A stretch of DNA of 64,000 bases, from the NCBI GenBank assembly GCA_031769625.1, contig JAUIMM010000135.1, positions 6,189,501 to 6,253,500 on the forward strand, read 5' to 3'. The notes under the pieces were generated by a model, which saw only the letters and a program-made list of their open reading frames with translations, was not told where the DNA came from and did no database searches. A program made the position numbers and the translations under genes. Each line of letters opens with the position of its first letter. Position 1 is the stretch's first letter. Source of the DNA: Taudactylus pleione. Its lineage: Eukaryota; Chordata; Amphibia; Anura; Myobatrachidae. This document shows, piece by piece, positions 23,826-35,800 of this stretch.

Positions 23826-26800
23826 CACAAAAAAAATAGCCCTTGTCAGGTGTTGCTCTTAATTAAGTTATGGCTGCTCCACTATAATTTTATGTCACTT
23901 TTTCTTTTTGGGAGAAAACCTGGGGGGACTCACTTGGGTTTGCCCTCAAGCCTGAAAGTTGCCAGCCAGCCCGTGCCTTAAATTATTATTTTTTAAATAT
24001 TAACCCTTTAGATAAGGTTTACATGCAGAAACATACACAAATCAAACTGAGCTGCGTATGTTTCTGCCAAAATCGTAGATCAGGAGGTGGTCTATTTGAA
24101 AGGTAAACAAATATTAGTGGTGCGCTTTGGAACAATGCAAATGTGGCTGATTGAAGGATACACTGTGCTGGTAATTAGAATGCACAGTGTCCCGTAGTTA
24201 AATTCTAAAGTCCCAACTCTCAAACTGTAAAAATCTCAGACTGTAGGCAGGGTGTTCTTAAAACTGTAGAAAATGACTTGCTGGATGATATACGTTGTCT
24301 TTTCCCTGACCGGGTTAAAGTATGTCTGAAAAATACTACTGTCTCTCTTTAAGAATTGTCCTTAAATAGTCCCAGTGATTGACAAAGTGTAATATCTGTA
24401 GGATGGGCGTTCTTACAGTAAGGTTCCAGGTACTGGAAGTGCCTTTATCTCCTCTCCACCTCAAATATAATATAATATAATAGCACAGTATCAGGGACTA
24501 GGTACGCTATAATGCAGGTAGGTAAGGTTGGATTGTACTTACCCCATATGTTGTGTCGCTCCTGCTGGTTCTCCTTGTCCCGGTGCTTGTGTGATGCTTA
24601 TGAGGGGATGTTCTGGGTAGGAATGGCTGCCGCACATGGAATCATACTGTGAACAACTACAGACTCTGGTCTGATTAAACTGCTTTATTTGCAAGTAGGA
24701 TGGATACTCAGAGGAGTCCTACCATCTATAAAACTTCCCATACATAGGGAACATAAGCTATACACATAACAGTGTTAATGACTATTTAGAATAAAGTCTC
24801 TCATAAAAGTCTCCCATAAAAGTCTTTCATAAAAGTTCTGTCAATGGGGGGCGTGGCCCAACGCGTTTCATCCGGTTTTCGCGGAAAAAGTCCTTCAATC
24901 AGCCGCATTTGCATTGTTCCAAAGCGCACCACTAATATTTGTTTATTATTGCTCAGAGAGGATGGGATACCTCTACTAGTGGCGCAGCTAGGGACAATTC
25001 ACAGATAAGACTAAGAGCGCTGTAAACCCCCACTTGTTTATACTATTTGAAAGGTAGTTTGCTACAATTACACCCAAGATTGTAATCTCATTTATTAGTA
25101 AATTCCAGAGTTATATCTTTTTCATGAAAAGCACTTCAGAGTTTGGCCAATGATGAGTTTGTTCGAGTTTGCAACCTAACCCGAGTTTAAAAAAATGCCT
25201 AAACTCACCCAAGATTGCAATCTCGACCAAACTTGAATCTTTAAAATGTACCCCTTAGTCAATGAAGGAAAGGAAGTTTAGAGCACTAGTTACCCATAGT
25301 GCTGATTGAATTTTATATAATATTCATACTAATTTAGTTTATAGCAGTGGAGGTGCTGCCTGAGAGACAGGACAATATGTTAATAAAAAGGGCACTCTTG
25401 AGGTTGGGGCACTTGGCCTCCAGCTGCACCTACTGCGTCATATCGCCCGAGCCTTCCCTGTCTTTCTATTGCTTTCAAGTCCATTCCTTCCGTGTTTTCT
25501 ACCTATGCTACTTTTGTATTATGGTCATCTACAGTCTCTTAGGCTCTTCTACCTACTTTCTTGATAACCTTCATGCCTCTTCTCCTCCCTTCCTTATCCT
25601 TAGTGACATCACATCCCCATTGACAACCACCCTGACACTGCTGCCTCCAAACTTCTCTCACATCCTCCTTTGGCCTATCCCAATGGTCCTGCTCCCCCAC
25701 TCACAAACTTGGTTACTCCTTCAACCTAGCCTTCACCTACTCTGACAATTGCTCTGATCTCTGTAACTTTTCTTTCCTGCTTACAGACCACTACTTTTTC
25801 ACATTCACTCTTTACTCTCCTCCTGCTCCCAAAACCTCTTTCATCAAATGCAATCTAGACAACCTTGACCAAGCTTCCTTTTATTCCTTGCTTGAATCAT
25901 TGTTATTCCCTATGTTACGATCTGCGGTTAAGCAGATAATTTTTATTGCTACTGAGACACTGCATTTCATTTCAATGTCTGTCTGTGTACTGATCTCATG
26001 TGTTCAGTAATTGCTCTCTGTCTCTGTACAGTATCAGCTGCACACTAATTGATTGCCTTGTCTGTGTGCACAGGCCAGGTGCAGGAGTCTGTCATTAGGG
26101 AGGCTTACAGGGCATACTCGGATTGGGTCCTGTATCTGTTAAACTGCAGCCAGTCCTTCACTCCTTGCCGGTGATAGAGTTTCTCATACTTCCAATTGTT
26201 CCAATCTCCTGATTGCAGTCGATTTCCTGAGCAAGTTTACTGTGTTTCTCACCTGCCGTTTATATCCTACTGGCGGCACAGCCTGCATTCCACCTGCATT
26301 CCATCACTGCCACCACCCTCCCCCCCTCTGAGCTAATATCATGTATCAGGTGGTGTGGGGAGGATGGCGGGGACACTTGAGCCAGCCCTGAGGCCATCAA
26401 CCCTTCTGGTATTTGGCACAAGGTGTCAGATGGCCAATACAGCCCTGCCCAGAGTCTATGGCGCATGCACAGGTTACCCGGAAAATGGTGCAGCAGCCAT
26501 TTTCATGGCAATTTCCCTACTGCACATGTGGAAAACGCCAGGAAAATTACCGCAGCTGATACCGCCAATGTGGGATTCCAGGGAGGTAAGTATTAAATAC
26601 CCTGCACCCATTATAGATATGCCCCTGAATATTATTAGTTATTTGTCCGCTACAAACTCTGCAGAGCACGTACAGTACTATACTTTGCGGAATTTATCTG
26701 AGGTAACATCCAAAATTCTCTTACCTGGGGAACATTTGGTGTTTCATGTGCTAGGGACTGACATCCAAAAATGGAGACAGAGAGGGACACACAGAACAGC

Positions 26801-29800
26801 AGCAGATTTGTTATAAGGAGAATAGACAGAACGGCATTCTGGCTGTTCTGCAAACACAAAATCAAAAGAAACACTATATCATTGGGTACACAATGGAGAT
26901 GCTTATTGGTTATCATGTAATTAATGTGACATTTATAAAGTGGGGCTTAAATTCACACCGTTATTCCCTGCAAGACTGGCTCTTTTATGCAGCGGCTTCT
27001 CTACCTCCCTGTTACACTGGGAATCTGGTGCTGTGGCACAGGTAAGGTGCTACTTTTAAGAAAATGGGGTACTATTTGCAGGAATGGGGAGGCAGTTCAA
27101 GTAGATACTTCCATCTTTATCTTCTGATGCAACAATTCAAGAGGAAGTTGTCACAAATCCTTCATCATCCTCAGCACCAAGTGGCCTAACATGGAGTCTG
27201 TGTCTTTGAGTAAAGGTTCACATATTTGGACAAAAAGATGCAGAGTCATTAAAACTTCTGCAAGACTTATTGGGTGCTGATTCAGCAGAGGACAGAATTG
27301 CAAAGCCACACACAAGCAGCTTTGCAATTCCGTCCTTGCTAAAATGCAAATGCAGCAGGAGGTGTCCGACACCCCTTGCTGCAACTGCCATCCAAGTGCT
27401 GCGACTAGTGGTCGCAATGTTAAATGGCACCGGCCAGCTGAGTAAGCCTCAGCTTATACAGGCTGGACGACATGCAAGGCCTGTGTACACAGACCATGGC
27501 CTTGCTACTCCCGGAAAAAGCAGGCAGTCCCTACACGCAATCATGCAGGACTGAATCTGCATTCAGCACTGCTAAATCAGGCCCATTAAGCAGATATGAC
27601 TCCTAATTTACTGTATGAAACATAACTTGTTGTTCTAGAAGGTTTTACAGTTTCACGTGTTTTCGGTTAATGTTTATGTGATGTCAGAAATGTTCGTTGA
27701 ATGTAACTACATTTAATTTGTCAAAAACAATAAAGTACACACACACAGATATGACAACAATGTCATGGGCCATCGATGGTAGTAACCTTTGCTATGCCAT
27801 ACAATTGAAGTTTCACACATGCGCAGAGGTGATGCACATCCATCTCTACATACTGTATGAGCCATAGCTGTGAAGTTAGATAGAAAGACCAATGAAGGCC
27901 ACCAATGGAGAGAGAATGGGATGGGCCATCCATTTTGGATGGCACACTCACTGCTTTATATGAGACTGGGGCAGGGCTAGTCTACTGTTGAGCTTAGCCT
28001 GTCAAGTCAGCAAGGCAGATCAGCCCATCCCGGTACATACACTAAGTTGTGTGTGTGTGTAAGCCGGAGCCAGGGGGCTGTGCAAGGCTTCTGGCTGATA
28101 AGCTAGTAACCCTGCGCAGCAGCTGCAGCACCCTGTCTGCAAGCGTGAAAAGCAAACCATCAGGCCCATGGCTACCGTCAATGGTGGGAATCCATTTGTA
28201 TCTCCACCATTGATGATAAAACCGTCAGCCATCAGTGGGTGGCCGATTTAGGGAGAGAAGTAGAACAGCAATGAGGAGATGATGATGCCTGTGTCTACCT
28301 GTAATAATGCAAGTATTACCAACAAGAAATAAAAATGCATATTCAACATGTGTGATTCTTCATTGCTATAACAAAAGTGAACATTAGAACATAACGGGGG
28401 ACATCTGATTACCTGTGATGCTCTCAGCCAAAATAAAGTGTCATTTGCTTGCAAATTTGTTATCAACTATTACCAATATTAGATATTTTATGTTGCCCTT
28501 ATACATGGACATGACCACAGCTTCTGTATAACTGTATTTACCTCACTGCTATCATCATTTCCATTAGTTAGCTATTATACATATTTTCTCTTTCATATAC
28601 AGTATATATTAGGGGTGTGCACCGGCCACTTTTCGTGTTTTGTGTTTTGGTTTTGGATCTGGATCTTTCTTTGTGTTTTGGATCTGGATTGGTTTTGCCA
28701 AAACCACCCTTCCGTGTTTTGGGTTCTGGGTTTTTGTGTTTTGGATCTATATTTTTTTTTTAAAAGAGCATAAAAACAGCTAAAATCACAGAATTTGTGG
28801 GTTTTTCTGCTCCTATGCTATTATTAACCTCAATAACCTTAATTTCCACTCATTTCCAGTCTATTCTGAACACCTCACACCTCACAATAGTGTTTTTATG
28901 TCCAAAGGTTGCACCGAGGTAGCTGGATGACTATGCTAAGCAATACGAGTGGGCGGCACAAACACGTGGCCCATCTAGGAGTGGCACTGCAGTGGCAGAC
29001 AGGATGGCAGTTTGAAAAACTAGGCCCCAAACTGTACATAATGCAAATGAAAAAAAAAGAGGTGCAAGATGGAATTGTCCTTGGGCCCTCCCACCCACCC
29101 TTATGTTGTATAAACAGGACATGCACACTTTAACAAACCAATCATTTGAGCGCCAGGGTCTGCCACACGACTGCGGCTGAAATGATTGGTTCGTTTGGGC
29201 CTCCACAAAACAAGCTGGCAATTAATCTGTCCCTCCACAAACTGGCTCTACGGAGGCAAGATGTCGTCCTCATCCTCTTCATCCTCTTCAGTGTTGTGTA
29301 CATCCTCATCCTCACAGAGTATTAATTCGTCCCCGCTGGAATCCACCACCACAGGTCTCTCTGTAAACTCTGGAGGCTGGTCTCCCTGGAAGAGTTGATA
29401 ATTCATTTTTATGAACATCATCTTCTCCACATTTTGTGGAAGCAACCTCCTACGCCTTTCGCTGACAAGGTTCCTGGCTGCACTAAACACTCTTTCGGAG
29501 TACACACTGGAGGAGGGGCAACTCAGGTAAAATAGAGCCAGTTTGTACAGGGGCCTCCAAATTGCCTCTTTTTCTCGCCAGTACAGGTACAGACTGTCTG
29601 ACATGCCTACTTGGATGCTGTCACCGATGTAATCCTCCACCATTCTGTCAATGGTGACAGTATCATATGCAGTGACAGTAGACATGTCAGAAATTGTTGC
29701 CAGGTCCTTCAGTCCAGACCAGATGTCCAAACTTGGTCCTGCGTGCCCTGCATCACCGCCAGCAGGTTGCTTAGGATACCTAAGTTTTTTCCTGGCAGCC

Positions 29801-32800
29801 CCAGTTGCGGGAGAAAATGAAGAAGGAGCTGTTGACGTGTAACGTTCCGCTTCAGCTGACAGTGTGTTCACCAGCAAGTCTTTGCACCTCTGCAGGCTTG
29901 TGTCGGCTGGAAAGAGAGACACCACATAGGCTTTAAACCTAGGATCAAGCATGGTGGCCAAAATGTAGTGGTCTGATTTCAACAGATTGACCACCCTGGA
30001 ATCCTGGCAAAGCGAATGAAGGGCTTCATCCACAAGTCCCACATGCTGAGCGGAATCGCTCCATCTTAGCTCCTCCTTCACTTTCTCCAGCTGCTTCTGC
30101 AAAAGCCTGATGAGGGGAATGACCTGACTCAAGCTGGCAGTGTCTGAACTGACTTCACGTGTGGCAAGTTCGAGGGGCTGGAGAACCTTGCACAACACGG
30201 AAATCATTCTCCACTGTGCTTGAGTCAGGTGCATACCCCCTCCTTTGCCTATTTCATAGGTGGATGTATAGGCTTGAATGGCCTTTTGCTGCTCCTCCAT
30301 CCTCTGAAGCATATAGAGGGTTGAGTTCCACCGCGTTACAACCTCTTGCTTCAGGTGATGGCGGGGCAGGTTCAAGAGTGTTTGCTGGTGCTCCAGTCTT
30401 CGGCACGCAGTCGCTGAATGACGAAAGTGGCCAGAAATTTTTCGAGCCACCCAAAGCGTCTCCAGCACGCCCCTGTCGCTTTTCAGAAAATTCGGCACCA
30501 CCAAGTTTATTATGTGAGCAAAACATGGGACTTGCTGGAATTTGCCAAGATGTAATGCCCGCACAATATTGGTGGCATTGTCAGATATCACAAATCCCCA
30601 GGAGAGTCTAAGTGGGGTAAGCCACTGGGCGATGATTTCCCTGAGTTTCTCTAAGAGGTTGTCGGCGGTGTGCCTCTTACTGAAACCGGTGATACACAGC
30701 ATAGCCTGCCTTGGAATGAGCTGGCGTTTCTGAGATGCTGCTACTGGTGATGCTGCTGCTGTTGCTGCTTAAGGTGATACATCTACCCAGTGGGCTGTCA
30801 CAGTCATATAGTCCTTCGTCTGCCCTGTTCCACTTGTCCACATGTCCGTGGTTAAGTGGACATTGGGTACAATGGCATTTTTCAGGACACTGAGGACACT
30901 TTTGGTGACGTTTCTGTACAGTCTTGGTATCGCCTGCCTAGTGAAGTGGAATCTAGACGGGATTTGGAACCGTGGACACACTACCTCCATCAATTGTCTA
31001 AATCCCACTGCACTAATGCCGTATACTGGACGCACATCTAACACCAACATAGCAGTCAAGGCCTCAGTTATACATTTTGCTTCAGGATGACTGCTGTCGT
31101 ACTTCATCCTCCTCGCAAAGGACTGTTGGAGGGTCAATTGTTTAGTAAAAGTAGTGGTGTTCCTACTTCCTCTCCGGGATGATGAACGACTCCCAGCAGC
31201 AGCCACAGCAGCAGCGGCAGCAGGAGGCGTAGCAATGCAGGATCCTCCGGAGGAATCCCGGATAGGAGAGTCAGTCATGCCAGTGACATGGCCTGCAGGA
31301 CTACTTCCGATCCTGACTAAGGAGGAAATTGACGAGGAGGGAGTTGACGGTGTGGTTTGCAGGCGCTTGGATACAACAGGACAACGGGATTTAGGTGTCC
31401 CTGAACTGCTTACGGTCTTAGCCAAAGTTTCTGAACTTGACAGTAACTTTTTATGAACACGCTGCAGGTGCCGTATAAGGGAGGATGTTCCTAGGTGGTT
31501 AACGTCCCTACCCCTACTTATTTCACCTTTACATATGGTACATATGGCAAGACAGTTGTTGTCCGGATTTGGATAGAAATATTGCCAGACCAAAGAGGTG
31601 GAATGTTTGGTCTTCTGCCCAGGCATGACCGTGATGGTCTTTTTCGTCCCACGGACAACAACTGTCTCCCCCGGAGCCTGATTTAAACAAACCACATCAC
31701 CATCAGAATCCTCCTCGCCAACTTCCTCCTCAGCGCCAGCTACACCAGTATCCTCATCCTGTTGTACTTCAACAGTGACATCTTCAATTTGCATATCAGC
31801 AAGTGGACTGTGGGTGCTCCTTTCAGCACTTGCAGGGGGCTTGCAAATGGTGGAAAGAGCCACCTCTTCCCGTCCAGTGCTGGGAAGGTCAGGCATCGCA
31901 ACCATCACCACACTTGGACTCTCCTTGGGGATTTGTGATTTCTTCTTAGAATGCACAGTTCTTTGCTGTGCTTTTGCCAGCTTAACTCGTTTTATTTTTT
32001 TAGTGGGAGGAGGGCTTCCATCGTCATGTGAAGCTGAACCACTAGTCATGAACATAGGGAAATACCTTAGACATTCCTTGCCACTCTGTGTCGTAAATGG
32101 CATATTGGCAAGTTTACGTTTCTCTTCAGATGATTTAAATGTTTTTTTCAAGGTCATTTTCCTGAACTTTGTCATTTGGGATTGTATGTGCCCTCTACTA
32201 TGACATTGGGCATCGGCCTTGGCAGACGACTTTGATGGCATGTTATAGTCTATGTCATGACTAGTGGCAGCAGCTTCAGCACTAGGAGGAAGTGGTTCTT
32301 GATCTTTCCCTATTTTATTTTTATCGGAGAAAGTTTGGTCCTCCATTTATGTTATATTGATATATACGTGCGGCTAAGGCGCACACAAACACAGAAAATT
32401 ATTTTTTATTTTTGTTGGAGACTAGTGCACTTTGGGGGTTACACCACCCTTTAAGAAATTAGCCAGCCGGCCCTTTACTTATGGGACACAGGCGCACGCT
32501 TGGCGCTGCTCCTTTGTTGATGTACGTGCAACTACAGCCCACACAATTCACAAACACAGAAAATATTTTATTATTTTGTTTGGAGTGCTCTTTGGGGGTT
32601 ACAGCACCCTTTAGCAGTCAATCCAGCCGGCCCTTTAATTATGGGACACAGGCGCACGCTTGGCACTACTTTGTTGATGCACGTGCGGCTACTGCGCACA
32701 CAATTCACAAAAAAATATATTTTTTTATTTTGTTTGGAGTGCCCTTTGGGGGTTACCGCACCCTTTAACGGATGGCCTTTTACTTATGGGACACAGGCGC

Positions 32801-35800
32801 ACGCTTGGCTGCTGCTCCTTTGTTGATGCACGTGCAGCCACAGTGCTCACAATTCACAAACACAGAAAAAATATATATTTTTTAGCACTTGGGGGGAGCA
32901 CCCCTGACGTACGGAGCACCCCCAGGACAACACTACAGCACCCCTTTAGGACTGGGACACTGCACAGGACTTTGGAGTGGACACAGCCCCTATGGACAAC
33001 TGACTGCACAACACAGTCCAGCCAGCCCCTATGGACTTTGAAGTAGTGGACACAGCCCCTATGGACAACAGCAGCACAGCGCAGCACAGCACAACACTAC
33101 ACTGCACTACACTACACTACACAGCCCAGCCAGCCCTAACTCCCACCCACCCTCTTCACTGTCCACAGCCGAGTGAGAAAATGGCGCCGACGCGGGTACC
33201 TTATATAGGATCCAAAACCCGCGAGACCCGGAAGGCGGGATGATGACGGTTTGCCTCGATTTCAGATCCGAGTCAGGAGGGAAAAGTCGAGCCTGACTCG
33301 GATCGGCCTTGGATCGGGGGGGGTTTCGGATTTCAGAAATCCGAACCCGCTCACCCCTAGTATATATATATTACGTTGGGGTCGAAGCGAGTCCCGTTTT
33401 GGGTCTTGCCGTGGTTCGGAACTTGGATTTTAAAGGCAAACCCAGGTTTTGGATTTCATGTAAACAGGTAAAAATGACATAATTTTAGCTATTTTTGTAG
33501 TTATTTTTTAAAAAAAATACAGATCCAAAACCAAAACACATGAGGGTGGTTTTGCAAAACTCAAATCACGCAGCCTAACCAAGCCACGATGGTTGCAATG
33601 GTGATCCGAGGAAGCGTCTTTGGATGCTGCACTCGAATTACAAATGCAATGTAGTATAGGATATGTCTATTTCTTATTGACAATTCCTGCTGCATTTACA
33701 TGTTCGTGGCGGCTGTGCAGTATCGTCCATCTCTGAATCAGGCCCACTGATGAGTTTGGTCACACACACTGATGGGGGGGGGCACAAACACTGAGGGATG
33801 GTCACACACACTGTCAGGGTTGACAGGGGTTTTACACACAGGAATCCCATCATGCACTGTGGAATACATTGGAGGAAGACTGAACTTCTTCAGCATATCG
33901 GGGATGCTTCTCTGAATGACAGTGCTGCCGGAAGGTAAGCATTTATTGGACTTAGTTAAGCCGATTGCCTAATTAGTCATTCAGGGGGATAGGATAGGAT
34001 CAGAAGCAAGTCCATACAATGTTTCTTAAAAATAATGGTTTCAGGAAAAATTAGACTTGCTCTGAAGCTGCGGAAAAAATGTACATTCCCCACAAAATAA
34101 AAATAAATATCTCTCACCAACAATCGTGCACCTACTGTATGGGAAAAACCCTGCAGATGTGAGATTTTTGGTAAATTTGCACTGAATTGAATATGCCCAA
34201 TAGACTTCTTCACTGTGCATTCTGGCTGCCTTCCCACCAAAACCACACTCTGCAGGCTGTGCCCAAGGATGTCCTCATGCCAGCAAACTCACAGGAGGGT
34301 ACTCTCATGTCCACCATTGCTGTGCGGGCTGCTGTACATAGTCTTTGACCCCCAATGGGAGAGCATTTAGGAGCTGGGATCCCTGTTACTCTTGTGGGGG
34401 TATGGAACCCCCAAACATTTAATAAATGAAATGGCTGTAATACACTTATTATACAGTGGTGGCCAAAATTGTGGCCACTTTTTGAAATTTTAATGTTTTT
34501 CAACTTCAAATGCTTATAAAAACTGTTACACATCACGCAGTGCAACGATTCATATATCAAATGAAAGGAAATTTAATGCTGAATTCAACACAATAAACAG
34601 AGGTCAAATATTTGCATTACAAGGGAAGTTATGCTGTGAAATCAACACTTAGGGTGAAAATCCCTGTGTACTTATGATGTTACTGTCCTATCATTATTTC
34701 GTTGGGTATCCTTTATTTTTCAAGACGGCAGCACAGCGATGGGTCATTGAGCCAACCCATGTTTGGAGCTCTTCCTTCTTTTTTATGTGGTGCCATGAGA
34801 CAATTATATCCTCAATTTATTGTCTTTTATTGGATGGACACCTCAGATGTACCAGTTTTTTCAAACAGAACCACAAATGTTCTATGGGGTTCAAGTCTGG
34901 GCTGTTTCCTGGCCATCCCAGCACTTGTATGTCATTCTCTGTGAACCACTGTTTGCATATCCGTGCATTATCGCAGGGAGTTGAATCCTGCTGGAAAAAA
35001 AATGGGGCATTAACACCACAATCCTGAATCACGTCGCTGTGCTGCTGTCTTGAAAAATAAAGGATACAAAATGAAATACTGATAGGACAGTAACATCATA
35101 AGTACACAGGGATTTTCACCCTAAGTGTTGTTTTCACGGCATAACTTCCCTTGTAATGCAAATATTTGACCTCTGTTTATTGTGTTGAATTCAGCATTAA
35201 ATTTGCTTTCATTTGATATATGAATCATTGCACTGCATGAAGTGAAACAGTTTTTATTAGCATTCAAAGTTGATAAACATTCAAATTTCAAAATGTGTCC
35301 GCAGTTTTGGCCACCAGTGTATATGTATGGCTATCCAGGGCCATTTAGGTTCCTAGTGGGGTACCATACACAAACACAATACATACATGCACATATAGCA
35401 ATGTTCTGTGAATCTATCTACTGCGTGCGTGCGTGTGCGAAAAAAACGGCCTGTAGTGAAGGGGCAGTGATCCTCTGAATATTAAGAAGCTGAAGCTATG
35501 TTTAAACAAAAATATACATATATTTTATATAATGCAACGCAATATCTGAGAAGTCCTAGTTTCAAGGATACAATGTTTCATTCACTAGTGTAACACTACT
35601 TCATTCTTTAACTTGTTGCAAATAAACAGTTGAAACAAACTTACAAGTATTTTCTGATAGTATTCATTCTCATAGCCATTGTTATGGATGTAGTAGTAGC
35701 TGTAGCTAACAATCGGAACAAATGATAGATCAACGCAGTTTAGGATGAAAGCAATAAAGCTGAAAATTGAGCTGATGATGTTCAAAGAGAGGGATCCTTT

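Larger units (their letters stand above)
28610..33359 (-). mobile_element. hAT transposon, 4.75 kb, near-intact
   Basis: The ends are TAGGGGTGTGCACCGG and (complement of the right) TAGGGGTGAGCGGGTTCGG. A perfect 8-bp duplication GTATATAT lies at 28602-28609 and 33360-33367, so the copy landed in a TA-rich site and its edges are certain. Inside is one transposase gene on the - strand (32346-29248), broken by a single visible stop. Tandem repeats of about 150 bp (32352-32890) lie upstream of it. It sits in intron 4 of the MS4A gene, in the same transcriptional direction. The clean TSD and long open frames suggest recent activity. Confidence 0.93.

Noticed and set aside
23616..23981. + strand open frame of 121 codons with hydrophobic stretches
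   Set aside because: It runs through a (TA)n tract read as Tyr-Ile repeats. No family resemblance.
30254..30702. A separate small transposase starting at the ATG at 30702
   Set aside because: The upstream frame is continuous through a single stop; the downstream part lacks the BED finger and the first catalytic Asp, so it is the second half of one broken gene.
30159..32203. + strand open frames of 100-150 codons
   Set aside because: Antisense of the hAT transposase coding region, with no domain of their own.
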